Of a stretch of DNA of 64,000 nt, positions 1 to 8,111 are shown one piece after another. The stretch lies in NCBI RefSeq assembly GCF_000413855.1, contig NZ_ATGG01000007.1, forward strand, positions 1 through 64,000, in the 5' to 3' direction. The notes under the pieces are model-generated. The model was not told where the DNA came from. It did no database searches and saw only the letters and a list, made by a program, of their open reading frames with translations. The DNA is from Acinetobacter gyllenbergii CIP 110306 = MTCC 11365 (GTDB lineage Bacteria; Pseudomonadota; Gammaproteobacteria; Pseudomonadales; Moraxellaceae). Made by a program: the position numbers and the translations under genes. The stretch's first letter is position 1. Each line of letters starts with the position of its first letter.

Positions 1-71
1 ATCCGTTAATTACTCATTTGGAAAAAGCCTTGGCAATCAATAAGACCAAAGCAAGTATCCATAAACAGTTT
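1..71 (+). other. 23S-5S rRNA spacer
   Basis: AT-rich sequence directly before the 5S rRNA and read in the same direction. By position it is the 23S-5S spacer of an rRNA operon whose 23S gene lies outside the window. No ORF is seen in it. Confidence 0.6.
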
Positions 72-186
72 GCTGGCGACAATAGCAAGAGTGAACCACC
101 TGATCCCTTCCCGAACTCAGAAGTGAAACCTCTTAGCGCTGATGGTAGTGTGGCACTTGCCATGTGAGAGTAAGTCATCGCCAGCT
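72..186 (+). rRNA. rrf: 5S ribosomal RNA
   Basis: About 115 nt with the 5S hallmarks. The end helix pairs GCTGGCGA near 72-79 with TCGCCAGC near 178-185. The conserved core around CCTTCCCGAACTCAGAAGTG (108-127) is present, followed by GATGGTAGTGTGG and GTGAGAGTA. The terminal loop helix reads GTGTGGC/GCCATGTG. It is the last gene of an rRNA operon whose larger genes are upstream of the window, and a strong terminator follows. Exact ends are judged from the closing helix. Confidence 0.93.
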
Positions 187-196
187 TTTAAATCTA

Positions 197-232
197 AACA
201 CCCCCTCCGCTTACGCTGAGGGGGTGTTTTTT
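197..232 (+). terminator. Terminator of the rRNA operon
   Basis: An 11-bp stem AAACACCCCCT / AGGGGGTGTTT followed by a T run, starting about 10 nt after the 5S rRNA. It is a textbook Rho-independent terminator. Confidence 0.92.
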
Positions 233-277
233 ATTGCATAAAATTTTATATACTGATTGTTTTAAGGGCTTTCTGAT

Positions 278-673
278 ATGACTTGGATCGTTGTACAAAG
301 CTTTTCATTTCCTTACGAGGCTCAAATTGCCAAAACGCAATTAGAAGCAGCTGAAATTCCAGCACGTATTGAAAATGAACATACGATTAATATGGATTGG
401 CTTTACTCCAATGCTTTAGGTGGTGTGCGACTATTAGTTCCTGAAAGCTATGCTGAAGAGGCTAAAGCATTACTTGCTCAAGATTTTAGCCAAGAAGTAG
501 AACAACAGTTTGGAGCAGCAAGTGAAAGCTGTCCTCATTGTGGCAGTACCGATATACAACCGTATACAGAAGGTAAACGTCCCGCTTATGTGGTTTTTCT
601 ACTGCTAGGCTTTCCACTCTTTTCTTATAAAAATGGAATGAAGTGCCGACAGTGCCAATATTTTTGGAGCTAG
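278..673 (+). CDS. DUF2007-type protein with C-terminal zinc ribbon
   Basis: A 131-aa soluble protein. Residues 1-70 match the DUF2007 pattern (putative signal-transducing protein): it opens MTWIVVQSFSFPYEAQIAK, then has LEAAEIPARIENE and GGVRLLVPESYAEEA, like a small ferredoxin-fold domain. A zinc ribbon follows, CPHCGS near 85 and CRQCQYFW at the C-terminus, separated by a hydrophobic stretch (YVVFLLLGFPLF). AAGGG at 264-268 is a reasonable ribosome binding site. The molecular function of the family is not known, so no symbol is given. It is a stand-alone gene just after the rRNA operon. Confidence 0.8.
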   Translation: MTWIVVQSFSFPYEAQIAKTQLEAAEIPARIENEHTINMDWLYSNALGGVRLLVPESYAEEAKALLAQDFSQEVEQQFGAASESCPHCGSTDIQPYTEGKRPAYVVFLLLGFPLFSYKNGMKCRQCQYFWS

Positions 674-747
674 TGCTGTATTGCAAAAGCGGCAAGATGT
701 TTTAAATATGATTGACTTAAACTTAAAATAAAAAGAGCATTCAAAAA

Positions 748-1143
748 ATGAAGATTGCCAAGCAAATTTTATGGGTAGATTGTACTGCGGCTGCATCCGC
801 AGGCTTGATTGTGTTGTTCGCTGGCGAATGGTTCAGTCAGCTTTATCATTTACCTAAGCATGTCGTTATTTTCATTGGTTGCATTAATCTCTTATATGCA
901 TGCTATTCATTTGCACTAGCCAATTATAAAAAACGCTCACTGTTGCTCATCAATATCTTGGCGATCGCAAATAGCATCTGGGTCGTGGTTTGTTTGTTTA
1001 TGCTTTGGCGATTTTGGCAAGAAATGACAATCTTTGCAGTGATCCATCTTGCTGGAGAGGCGGTCTTTGTTGGTGCTTTAGCTCGATTGGAATATCAATG
1101 GCGGCATCAACTGATATGTTCTTATCACCAAAGAAATAACTAA
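748..1143 (+). CDS. Small integral membrane protein, unknown function
   Basis: A 131-aa protein with about four hydrophobic segments, near residues 10-28, 38-60, 66-88 and 93-112, and a basic C-terminal tail. There are no catalytic motifs. The length and topology resemble small four-helix membrane proteins of the DoxX/SPW sort, but I cannot assign it to one. It starts at the only in-frame ATG near a purine-rich stretch (AAAAAGAGC) and lies 75 bp after the DUF2007 gene, on the same strand. Confidence 0.7.
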   Translation: MKIAKQILWVDCTAAASAGLIVLFAGEWFSQLYHLPKHVVIFIGCINLLYACYSFALANYKKRSLLLINILAIANSIWVVVCLFMLWRFWQEMTIFAVIHLAGEAVFVGALARLEYQWRHQLICSYHQRNN

Positions 1144-1208
1144 ATTATGTGGACATCATTTAAACAGCTTTGTTTAATACAGTAGAACATTATAAAAAGG
1201 AAAATAAG

Positions 1209-1556
1209 ATGGAATATAAAGGAAGCTGTCATTGTGGAAAAATTACCTTGGTTGCACAAGGTGATTTGATTGAAGCATTGTCATGTAACTGCTCGATTTG
1301 CCAACGAAAAGGTTCGTTGTTATGGTTTTTACCTAAGGATCAGGTTGATATTTCAATTCAAGAAAATGCTTTAGCGAGCTATCAATTTAATAAACATGTG
1401 ATCGATCATCATTTCTGTAAGATCTGTGGGATTCATCCTTATGCAACAGGTATCGATCCGCAAGGGAATCAGATGTATGCCATTAATGTTCGATGTATTG
1501 AAGATTTAAATTTGGAAAGCCTCAAAATCAATCCTTTTGATGGACGCTCAGTGTAA
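1209..1556 (+). CDS. GFA-family (CENP-V/GFA fold) zinc protein
   Basis: A 115-aa protein with the cysteine layout of the glutathione-dependent formaldehyde-activating (GFA) family: GSCHCGKI near the N-terminus, then CNCSICQRKG, then HHFCKICGIHP near residue 80. These cysteines bind zinc in the family. The real substrate of most members is unknown, and glutathione-formaldehyde adduct chemistry was shown for only a few. I chose the ATG at 1209, which has AAAGGAAAATAAG just upstream; the longer frame from 1170 has no ribosome binding site and adds unconserved residues. Confidence 0.85.
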   Translation: MEYKGSCHCGKITLVAQGDLIEALSCNCSICQRKGSLLWFLPKDQVDISIQENALASYQFNKHVIDHHFCKICGIHPYATGIDPQGNQMYAINVRCIEDLNLESLKINPFDGRSV

Positions 1557-1578
1557 TCATAAAATCTAGAGTATAAAA

Positions 1579-2142
1579 ATGACTAAGAATAAGAAGTTAG
1601 AGTCTGAACAAGCGACAGAGTTACTGGACATATTGAAAAAACGTTTTGAAAAGAATATGCATCGTCACAAAGGCTTGAATTGGGTTGATATCGAGGAGCG
1701 ATTACAGCAGCAAGCAGAAAAGTTATGGTCGCTCAGTCAAATGGAAGAGACTGGAGGAGAGCCAGATGTGGTTTCGTTTGATGGGAAAGTATCCGAAATT
1801 GTGTTTTATGATTTTGCTGTAGAAACACCAAAAGGGCGTAGAAGCCTTTGTTATGATCGTGCTGCTTTAGATGCACGTAAAGAACATAAGCCCGAAAACA
1901 ATGCTATTGAGCTTGCTGAGGCAATGGGTATTGAATTGCTCACAGAAGAGCAATATAGGCAGTTACAGTCAGTTGAACATTTTGATTTAAAAACCTCAAG
2001 TTGGTTCAAAACCCCAGAAGATGTACGTAAATTGGGTGGTGCAATTTTCTGTGATAGCCGTTATGGTCGAGTCTTTACTTATCATAATGGTGCTCAATCT
2101 TATTATGCGACCCGTGGATTCCGTGGTCGATTAAAAATATAG
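1579..2142 (+). CDS. DUF4256 family protein
   Basis: A 187-aa soluble protein resembling DUF4256 over its full length. It has an N-terminal helix (LLDILKKRFEKNMHRH), the W-x-E-x-GGEPDVV region near residues 50-65, YDFAVETPKGRRSLCYD near 78-94, and a C-terminal CDSRYGRVFTYHNGAQSYYA-type block. The family is widespread in bacteria and its function is undetermined. It sits 22 bp after the GFA gene on the same strand and may be co-transcribed with it. Confidence 0.82.
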   Translation: MTKNKKLESEQATELLDILKKRFEKNMHRHKGLNWVDIEERLQQQAEKLWSLSQMEETGGEPDVVSFDGKVSEIVFYDFAVETPKGRRSLCYDRAALDARKEHKPENNAIELAEAMGIELLTEEQYRQLQSVEHFDLKTSSWFKTPEDVRKLGGAIFCDSRYGRVFTYHNGAQSYYATRGFRGRLKI

Positions 2143-2191
2143 TTTTATGATTAGACCTCCACTTTTGCATATTTTTTAATTTTTAATTGAG

Positions 2192-2207
2192 CCAAGCGCT
2201 TGCTTGG
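2192..2207. promoter_or_regulatory. AtuR-type operator in front of acyl-CoA dehydrogenase
   Basis: CCAAGCGCTTGCTTGG, a near-perfect inverted repeat (CCAAGC / GCTTGG) 68 bp upstream of the start at 2276. Fifteen of its 16 bases match the core of the palindrome at 6236-6253 in the atuR-atuA promoter region. The shared sequence suggests the same TetR repressor binds both. Confidence 0.65.
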
Positions 2208-2275
2208 TTTTTCTGGTTTTGTTACTTTAGTGCTCATTCAATAAACAATGATCAATAATTGCTAGGAAGCAGAAT

Positions 2276-3439
2276 ATGCACCTTAATCCTTTGTACTACA
2301 ACGAGCAGCATTTTGAATTTGCCAAGAGTATTCGACGTTTTGTTGAAAAAGAAATTTCGCCTTTTATCAATGAATGGGATGAAAGTGAAACCTTTCCGCG
2401 AGAGCTCTATAAGAAAGCTGCAGATATTGGTCTATTGGGATTAGGATTTGAAGAGCAGTATGGTGGGATTGCGGGGACAGATGCATTTTATACCTTGTTA
2501 TCTTCGATTGAGTTAGCAAAATGTGCTTCAGGTGGCTTAGCAGCCTCTTTACTGTCACATACCATTGGTGCGCCACCCATCCAGCACTTTGCCAATGAAG
2601 ATGTTAAAGCTGAGGTACTCCCTCAAATTCTATCGGGTGAAAAAATTTCGGCACTGGCGATTACTGAGCCAGGCGGTGGATCAGATGTCGCTTCTCTTAA
2701 AACCAAGGCAGTGCGTGAAGGTGATTATTTTCTGGTGAGTGGTGAAAAGACCTTTATCACTTCAGGGATGCGAGCGGATTATTACTCAGTGGCTGTACGT
2801 ACCGATCCGAATGCGAAAGGCGCAAATGGTATATCTATGCTGTTGATTGATGCACATAGTGCAGGGATCAGTAAAACTAAACTGGATAAGATGGGATGGT
2901 GGGCATCCGATACGGCACATTTGCATTTTGACAATGTCAAAGTGCCTGCTAGTCATTTATTGGGCCCTGAAAATATGGGCTTTCTGGTGATTATGAATAA
3001 CTTCAATATGGAGCGTTTTTTCCTTGCAGCCAGTAGTTATGGCTTTGCCTTGACTTGTTATGAGGAAGCATTGGATTGGGCACAACAACGCCAAACTTTT
3101 GGTAAGCGTTTGGTTGATCATCAGGTGATGCGTCATAAGCTGGTGGATATGGCCACTCGTCTGACTGCAACCCGTGCTTTACTTGAGGATACCGCTTATC
3201 GTTTAGGTAAGCCAGAATTGCAAGGCAGTGAACTGATTGCCCAGATTTGTATGCTGAAGAATGTTGCGACTCAAACCATGCAATTCTGTGCCGATGCTGC
3301 GGTACAAACACTCGGAGGCATGGGCTTTATGCGCGGTACTAAATCTGAACGTATTTATCGTGAAGTGAAGGTGAATATGATTGGTGGAGGTGCAGAAGAA
3401 ATTATGAAGGATTTAATTAGCAAGCAATTGGGTTATTAA
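2276..3439 (+). CDS. Acyl-CoA dehydrogenase, probable terpenoyl-CoA type
   Basis: A 387-aa flavoprotein covering the full acyl-CoA dehydrogenase fold: N-terminal helical domain, ITEPGGGSDVASLKT flavin-binding region near 129-143, ITSGMRADYYSVAVRT near 161-175, and the C-terminal RQTFGKRLVDHQ and IGGGAEEIM blocks. The usual YEGT glutamate is replaced (IGGG), while NMER puts Glu246 in helix G, where isovaleryl-CoA dehydrogenase keeps its base; this would suit a 3-methyl-branched acyl-CoA. AGGAAG precedes the start. The operator at 2192 links it to the atu regulon 4 kb away, so citronellyl-CoA or a downstream intermediate is a likely substrate (inference). Confidence 0.88.
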   Translation: MHLNPLYYNEQHFEFAKSIRRFVEKEISPFINEWDESETFPRELYKKAADIGLLGLGFEEQYGGIAGTDAFYTLLSSIELAKCASGGLAASLLSHTIGAPPIQHFANEDVKAEVLPQILSGEKISALAITEPGGGSDVASLKTKAVREGDYFLVSGEKTFITSGMRADYYSVAVRTDPNAKGANGISMLLIDAHSAGISKTKLDKMGWWASDTAHLHFDNVKVPASHLLGPENMGFLVIMNNFNMERFFLAASSYGFALTCYEEALDWAQQRQTFGKRLVDHQVMRHKLVDMATRLTATRALLEDTAYRLGKPELQGSELIAQICMLKNVATQTMQFCADAAVQTLGGMGFMRGTKSERIYREVKVNMIGGGAEEIMKDLISKQLGY

Positions 3440-3458
3440 ACTTATTCCATTGCTCATT

Positions 3459-3488
3459 AAAAGTGCGGTTAGAACACCGCACTTTTTT
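3459..3488. terminator. Bidirectional terminator between convergent genes
   Basis: Stem AAAAGTGCGGT / ACCGCACTTTT with a six-base loop and T runs on both strands. It lies between the dehydrogenase (ends 3439) and the minus-strand gene that ends at 3500. Confidence 0.9.
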
Positions 3489-3499
3489 CATTTTGAGAT

Positions 3500-4237
3500 T
3501 TATTCGAGTTCAGCCAATTCTTCTAAAGAAATCTGACGGATTTCAAAGATGGGTTGTTTTAGAAATGAATTTAGTGCTTTGATATCAATAAATTTTATGT
3601 TGTCGAGTGCAATACCTTCGATGCTATCTTTTTCAGCATCATAGCGAATATCCGCAGTTTGCTCGATAAACTGTTTCAATAACAATGGGCTATCGCTCAG
3701 CTCTGCAAGGGGTTTATCCATCAAGGCTTCGAACTCATAGTCCATCGCATAAATATTGGATTCCCACGAAACATCACTAAAGTTCTCATCTTGGCTAGAA
3801 ATAATACTGCCAGTTTCATAGCCAGAAAAATAGTCTTCTTCTGAGTTGATCCAGAGGACATAGCAAGGCTGTGACGCATCGACTTCTAAAAGTTGATACC
3901 AGACAATACCTGAAATTTGGGCAAATTCGAAAGCATCATCTTCATTCAGTTTCGGAATTTCACCATCTTCGATATCAAATTTTTTGCCTGTTTTTTCTAA
4001 TACCAAAGCTTCAAGTTTTTCGTAGACCTCATCATCTACTTCACCATTGCCGATGTCATAGTTACAAAGCTCATCATAATATAAGCCCTCAACAACTAAG
4101 GTTTTATAGGCCTTTTCTGCTTCAACTTTATCTGTATAAATTTGTTTGATTGCCCCAGTTGAAACGCAGTTGGTCAGATGCCATTCGTCATTATAAGCAA
4201 AGTCATTTTGACGAATCACGTATTGGATATTGCTCAT
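3500..4237 (-). CDS. Acidic hypothetical protein
   Basis: A 245-aa, very acidic, soluble protein rich in Glu and Asp (for example YDIGNGEVDDEVYEKLEALVLE and KFDIEDGEIPKLNEDDAFEF). No signal peptide, membrane segment or catalytic motif is visible. The N-terminus (MSNIQYVIRQNDFAYNDEW) has the look of an immunity-type or cytoplasmic regulatory protein, but nothing identifies it. An AGGGGAAAT ribosome binding site precedes the start. It is the second gene of a two-gene unit, 17 bp after the gene at 4255-4872. Confidence 0.7.
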   Translation of the reverse strand: MSNIQYVIRQNDFAYNDEWHLTNCVSTGAIKQIYTDKVEAEKAYKTLVVEGLYYDELCNYDIGNGEVDDEVYEKLEALVLEKTGKKFDIEDGEIPKLNEDDAFEFAQISGIVWYQLLEVDASQPCYVLWINSEEDYFSGYETGSIISSQDENFSDVSWESNIYAMDYEFEALMDKPLAELSDSPLLLKQFIEQTADIRYDAEKDSIEGIALDNIKFIDIKALNSFLKQPIFEIRQISLEELAELE

Positions 4238-4254
4238 TTTTATTTCCCCTTAAG

Positions 4255-4872
4255 TTAAGCAATTTTAGTTTTTAATTCTTGCAGTTTGGCTGCACTCGGT
4301 GGCACAGCCATGCCATTGTCCATCCAGAGTTCAAAACGCATTGGATTGAAAAAGAAATCAGGACGAATATCAAAATCAATAAATTTGGCTTCACCTTTTC
4401 CCATCATCGGAAGAATGCTATTGATAAACCAACTATTATGGGTAATCAGCAAAGACTTTAATTGTCCCGTCACCGATAATGGCGAGAGCAGGGTTGCTGA
4501 CAGCTTTGGATCATTAATCACATCAGCATGGAATTTCTCTAGGCGTTTTGCTAACCCATCTGTAGGGATATCCTGCATCGCTGCAACAAAATCACCTAAA
4601 GTTGGAATAAAACGGTGATGGAAATCAACCAATAGGTGGTCTTTTTCACACAGGTCTTTCACCTCGATGCTTTTGCCTGCACTATTTTCGAAATGATGCC
4701 CAAAGATTGGAATAATCACTTCTTGAACACCCCAAAAGGTATGCAAGATACGATGGCGATTGTCTGTACACAACATTTTGGTGCTGTCGATTAGAGCATG
4801 AATATCAATATAATCTTCAAGCTCGCCCCCACGACGTTTCACCGATATATTGGCATGTTGTACTGGATTCAT
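4255..4872 (-). CDS. DUF6915-like hypothetical protein
   Basis: A 205-aa soluble protein. The N-terminal 90 residues (NPVQHANISVKRRGGELEDY, then HALIDSTK, then HRILHTFWGVQEVIIPIFGH) look like the DUF6915 family, whose members keep the histidines of HR-x-H and FGHHF. The remaining half has no recognisable motif. The function is unknown. It is the first gene of a probable two-gene minus-strand operon with the acidic protein downstream. Confidence 0.65.
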   Translation of the reverse strand: MNPVQHANISVKRRGGELEDYIDIHALIDSTKMLCTDNRHRILHTFWGVQEVIIPIFGHHFENSAGKSIEVKDLCEKDHLLVDFHHRFIPTLGDFVAAMQDIPTDGLAKRLEKFHADVINDPKLSATLLSPLSVTGQLKSLLITHNSWFINSILPMMGKGEAKFIDFDIRPDFFFNPMRFELWMDNGMAVPPSAAKLQELKTKIA

Positions 4873-4991
4873 TGTTACTAATTCTTATAATCGTTTGATG
4901 TTTAACAACAATAGCAGCTTTCTAATACAACGAATATAGATAAATAGACGTGAGCGATAAGCTGTGTCGTGCTTAAATTGGAATCAATTTT

Positions 4992-5501
4992 TTAGAATGC
5001 CTGATATTTTTTATCGGTCCAATCCGAATTTAAAATTGCCCAACGTTCATGATCTTTCCATTCTTTTCCGCCCACTCGTAGATACTGGCGAGAAAAGCCT
5101 TCTTTTATAAAACCTGCCTGTGCCACAAGGCGAATAGAGGGCAGATTGTCTGGTTGGATATTGGCTTCTAGTCGATGCAGGTTCAGTGTTTGAAATACTT
5201 CGTGTAAAACCAGTTGCAACCCTTGTCGCATATAGCCATGTCCTGCATAAGGATGAAAGGCTTCATAACCTAAATAGGCAGAATGGAAGTAAGCACGAAT
5301 AATATTTGAGATATTAAAGGTGCCAACAATGGCGTGATTTTCTGTTAAACAGACAAAATAACGATGTTCTTGCGCTAGATATTGCTGAAAGTCCGTTGGT
5401 GGATAGGTCCACGGTTGATGCAGGTGAATACTATTTTGGTAGGCATGTTTAATTTCAGCTAGATCACTGTGTTGAGGCTTACGTAAATAGATAGCACTCA
5501 T
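4992..5501 (-). CDS. GNAT acetyltransferase, RimJ/RimL type
   Basis: A 169-aa N-acetyltransferase. The acetyl-CoA-binding segment HPYAGHGYMRQGLQLVLHEVF is the Q/R-x-x-G-x-G/A motif in its RimJ/RimL form, followed by LHRLEANIQPDNLPSIRLVAQAGFIKEGF, diagnostic of the family. The target could be a ribosomal protein N-terminus, an antibiotic or a small amine; the sequence does not say. I chose ATG 5501, which overlaps the stop of the TetR gene as ATGA and has GGTGAA upstream; the frame open to 5519 adds six residues. Translation is probably coupled to atuR. Confidence 0.85.
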   Translation of the reverse strand: MSAIYLRKPQHSDLAEIKHAYQNSIHLHQPWTYPPTDFQQYLAQEHRYFVCLTENHAIVGTFNISNIIRAYFHSAYLGYEAFHPYAGHGYMRQGLQLVLHEVFQTLNLHRLEANIQPDNLPSIRLVAQAGFIKEGFSRQYLRVGGKEWKDHERWAILNSDWTDKKYQAF

Positions 5502-6097
5502 TTCACCGCCATTTCCCAAACCATGTCCGTCAATTCATCAATTTTGACTTTGCCTTCGGGTTTGTACCAAGTCACTGTCCAAGAAATCGAACCACCGAGC
5601 AAACGACGCCAAATAAAAGCATCATGTTTGACTTTACCTTGGGCGCGTAGTTTTTCAATCACATCCAGCCAAACTTGCTCGTATTCATTACGCATTTTTA
5701 AAAGGTAATCTTGTTTTTCTTTTGATAGCGCAAACCATTCGTGTACTAAAACCGCCATCGCAGCGCCTGTATCACCTGCAATCGAGAGTAACTCCGCTTT
5801 AATGAGATGGCGTAATTGCTGTTCCGGGTCGTCTGAACGTTCAGACGCTTCTTTTAAGCGGGCAAAGTTATAAACGATGGTTTGTTCCATCACTGTCGCC
5901 AGAATCTCATCCTTGCTTTTAAAATGATGAAACAGGCTGCCCGATTGAATGCCAATAAACTCACCGAGCTGACGAACCGTGGTTTTATCATAACCTTGCT
6001 TATAAAATAGATAGGCAGCACCTTGCAGTAAACGTCCACGTGGACTGTCATCAAAACAAACAATCTTGGGTATTTGCTCAATTGAGGTTGCGATCAT
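5498..6097 (-). CDS. atuR: TetR-family regulator of the terpene cluster, AtuR-like
   Basis: A 199-aa TetR repressor. Residues 20-65 form the DNA-binding domain (GAAYLFYKQGYDKTTVRQLG, then GIQSGSLFHHFKSKDEIL); the rest is the helical ligand-binding domain ending WTVTWYKPEGKVKIDELTDM. It is divergent from atuA in the order atuR-atuABCDEF known from Pseudomonas aeruginosa, where AtuR represses the cluster. Two palindromes with CAAGCA/TGCTTG arms lie in the shared promoter region and are its likely operators. The effector would be an acyclic terpenoid acyl-CoA (inference). Confidence 0.85.
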   Translation of the reverse strand: MIATSIEQIPKIVCFDDSPRGRLLQGAAYLFYKQGYDKTTVRQLGEFIGIQSGSLFHHFKSKDEILATVMEQTIVYNFARLKEASERSDDPEQQLRHLIKAELLSIAGDTGAAMAVLVHEWFALSKEKQDYLLKMRNEYEQVWLDVIEKLRAQGKVKHDAFIWRRLLGGSISWTVTWYKPEGKVKIDELTDMVWEMAVK

Positions 6098-6174
6098 GCC
6101 TATTCGTCTATCCCGTTTAATCTAAAGTCTATTGTAACAAAATTCATTTGATGCATTGTCTTATCTTTTTATAA

Positions 6175-6188
6175 CAAGCATTTGCTTG
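6175..6188. promoter_or_regulatory. Candidate AtuR operator 1
   Basis: CAAGCATTTGCTTG is a perfect palindrome with arms CAAGCA / TGCTTG and a two-base centre. It has the same arms and spacing as the site at 6236-6253, with 47 bp between the two sites. It lies in the divergent atuR-atuA promoter region. Confidence 0.65.
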
Positions 6189-6235
6189 AGTTTGTCTATT
6201 TTTGCCAATACAGCATAGCATTATGCACTTTACAA

Positions 6236-6253
6236 ACCAAGCACTTGCTTGGT
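6236..6253. promoter_or_regulatory. Candidate AtuR operator 2
   Basis: ACCAAGCACTTGCTTGGT has 8-bp arms ACCAAGCA / TGCTTGGT around a CT centre. It is 40 bp upstream of the chosen atuA start, where a bound TetR protein would block transcription. The core recurs at 2192-2207. Confidence 0.75.
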
Positions 6254-6292
6254 AATGTTAAGGCGTTTTTAGCAATAACAATGAGAAAGCGC

Positions 6293-8101
6293 ATGACAAC
6301 TGTCAAACAGGATGACCAGAGGGTAGTCAAGATTGGGTGTGCATCAGGGTTTTGGGGCGATACCAATACTGCCGCCTTTCAGCTGGTGCATCTGAGTGAT
6401 ATTGATTATTTGGTCTTTGACTATCTGTCAGAAATCACCATGTCGATTATGGCCAAGGCGATGATGATGGATCCAAGTCATGGTTATGCACTGGATTTTG
6501 TTAGCCGAGTGATGTCACCACTGATCAATAAAATTGCTGAGAAAAAAATAAAAGTGATCAGCAATGCAGGTGGGGTGAATCCACTGGCTTGCCGTGATGC
6601 CTTACAGAAAATCATTGATGAAAAAGGCTTAGATTTAAAAGTCGCAGTGGTACTGGGTGATGATGTATTACCCAAACATGCTGAATTACTCACCCAAAAT
6701 GTTCAGGAAATGTTTAATGGCGATGCCTTGCCTGCGCATGTTGCTAGTAGCAATGCCTATCTAGGCGCTGTTGCGATTCGCGATGCTTTAGATTTAGGTG
6801 CAGATATTGTGATTACAGGCCGTGTGGTCGATTCAGCAGTTGTGCTTGCCCCATTATTACATGAATACAAATGGTCACTGGATGATTATGACAAGCTGGC
6901 ACAAGGTTCATTGGCAGGGCATGTGATCGAATGCGGTGCTCAATGTACTGGTGGTAATTTTACCGATTGGCGTCTCGTTCAAGGCTTTGACAATATGGGC
7001 TTTCCAATCGTAGAGGTCAGTGCTGATGCTTCATTTATCGTGACCAAGCCGAAAGGGACAGATGGCCTCGTTTCAACTGCGACGGTAGCAGAGCAGATTG
7101 TCTATGAAATTGGCAATCCGCAAGCCTATCTTTTACCAGATGTAAGCGCTGATTTTAGCCAAGTGCATTTAGAACAGGTGGGAGAGCATCGAGTCAAAGT
7201 CACAGGAGCAACAGGTCGTGCGCCAACTCAGCAATATAAAGTGAGTGCCACCTATGCCGATGGTTATCGTGTCTTGGTCAGTTTCTTGATTGCAGGTCGT
7301 GAAGCACCAGAAAAAGCACAAGTGATTGCGGATGCCATTATCAACAAATGTGAACGGGTTTTGGCACTGCGTTCAGTTCCTCCGTTTAGTGAAAAATCTG
7401 TTGAAATTCTTGGCATTGAAAGCACCTATGGTACACATGCGAAAGTGAAAGACAGTCGTGAAGTGGTGGTTAAGATCGCGGTAAAGCATCAATTTAAAGA
7501 AGCTTGTATGTTCTTTGCGTCTGAAATTGCCCAAGCCTCAACAGGCATGGCACCTGCATTGGCGGGAATCGTCGGCGGTCGACCTAAGGCATCCGCTGTG
7601 GTGAAGCTGTTCTCGTTTTTAATTGATAAAAATCAATTAAAAGTCGAAGTCGATTTTTCAGGACAACGTTATCCCGTTCAGATCCCTGTTGGACAATCTT
7701 CACAGGATTATGCGCAGCATCTCGTTGGTGACGTAGCCGCGTATCAAGGCGATGAGATTGAAGTTCCTTTAATTGAGGTAGCACATGCACGCAGTGGCGA
7801 TAAGGGCAATCATAGCAATATTGGGGTGATCGCGCGCAAGGCTGAATATTTACCTTGGATTCGCGCGGCACTGACAGAAGCCAATGTCGCCGCGTATATG
7901 CAGCATGTTCTTGACCCAGAGAAATCGAAGGTGATTCGTTACGAATTGCCTGCAATGCATGCGCTGAATTTCATGTTGGAAAATGCATTGGGTGGTGGAG
8001 GGATTGCCAGTTTGCGGATTGATCCGCAGGGCAAAGCCTTTGCACAGCAATTATTGGATATGCCAGTGAAAGTGCCTGCACAACTGTTAGAAAAATATTA
8101 A
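6293..8101 (+). CDS. atuA: Acyclic terpene utilisation protein AtuA (DUF1446)
   Basis: A 602-aa AtuA-family protein. The N-terminal ~450 residues are DUF1446, with a glycine-rich start (VKIGCASGFWGDTNTAAFQL), the region SNAGGVNPLACRDALQK, the central ITGRVVDSAVVLAPL block, and ECGAQCTGGNFTDW. The C-terminal ~110 residues form the AtuA ferredoxin-like domain with VAHARSGDKGNHSNIGVIAR. In Pseudomonas it is needed for growth on citronellol, but its reaction is unknown. The reading frame is open back to 6182, but the operators lie there; ATG 6293 has GAGAAAG upstream, and ATG 6281 is the alternative. First gene of the atuA-F operon. Confidence 0.9.
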   Translation: MTTVKQDDQRVVKIGCASGFWGDTNTAAFQLVHLSDIDYLVFDYLSEITMSIMAKAMMMDPSHGYALDFVSRVMSPLINKIAEKKIKVISNAGGVNPLACRDALQKIIDEKGLDLKVAVVLGDDVLPKHAELLTQNVQEMFNGDALPAHVASSNAYLGAVAIRDALDLGADIVITGRVVDSAVVLAPLLHEYKWSLDDYDKLAQGSLAGHVIECGAQCTGGNFTDWRLVQGFDNMGFPIVEVSADASFIVTKPKGTDGLVSTATVAEQIVYEIGNPQAYLLPDVSADFSQVHLEQVGEHRVKVTGATGRAPTQQYKVSATYADGYRVLVSFLIAGREAPEKAQVIADAIINKCERVLALRSVPPFSEKSVEILGIESTYGTHAKVKDSREVVVKIAVKHQFKEACMFFASEIAQASTGMAPALAGIVGGRPKASAVVKLFSFLIDKNQLKVEVDFSGQRYPVQIPVGQSSQDYAQHLVGDVAAYQGDEIEVPLIEVAHARSGDKGNHSNIGVIARKAEYLPWIRAALTEANVAAYMQHVLDPEKSKVIRYELPAMHALNFMLENALGGGGIASLRIDPQGKAFAQQLLDMPVKVPAQLLEKY

Positions 8102-8111
8102 GGATGTAAAC

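Noticed and set aside
3003..3311. Antisense ORF within the acyl-CoA dehydrogenase
   Set aside because: It is a shadow frame without a ribosome binding site or recognisable protein features. Other such ORFs across the window, for example inside atuC, der and the exporter, were rejected for the same reason.
6182..6292. Upstream extension of atuA
   Set aside because: It covers the operators and promoter region and adds residues not expected for AtuA.
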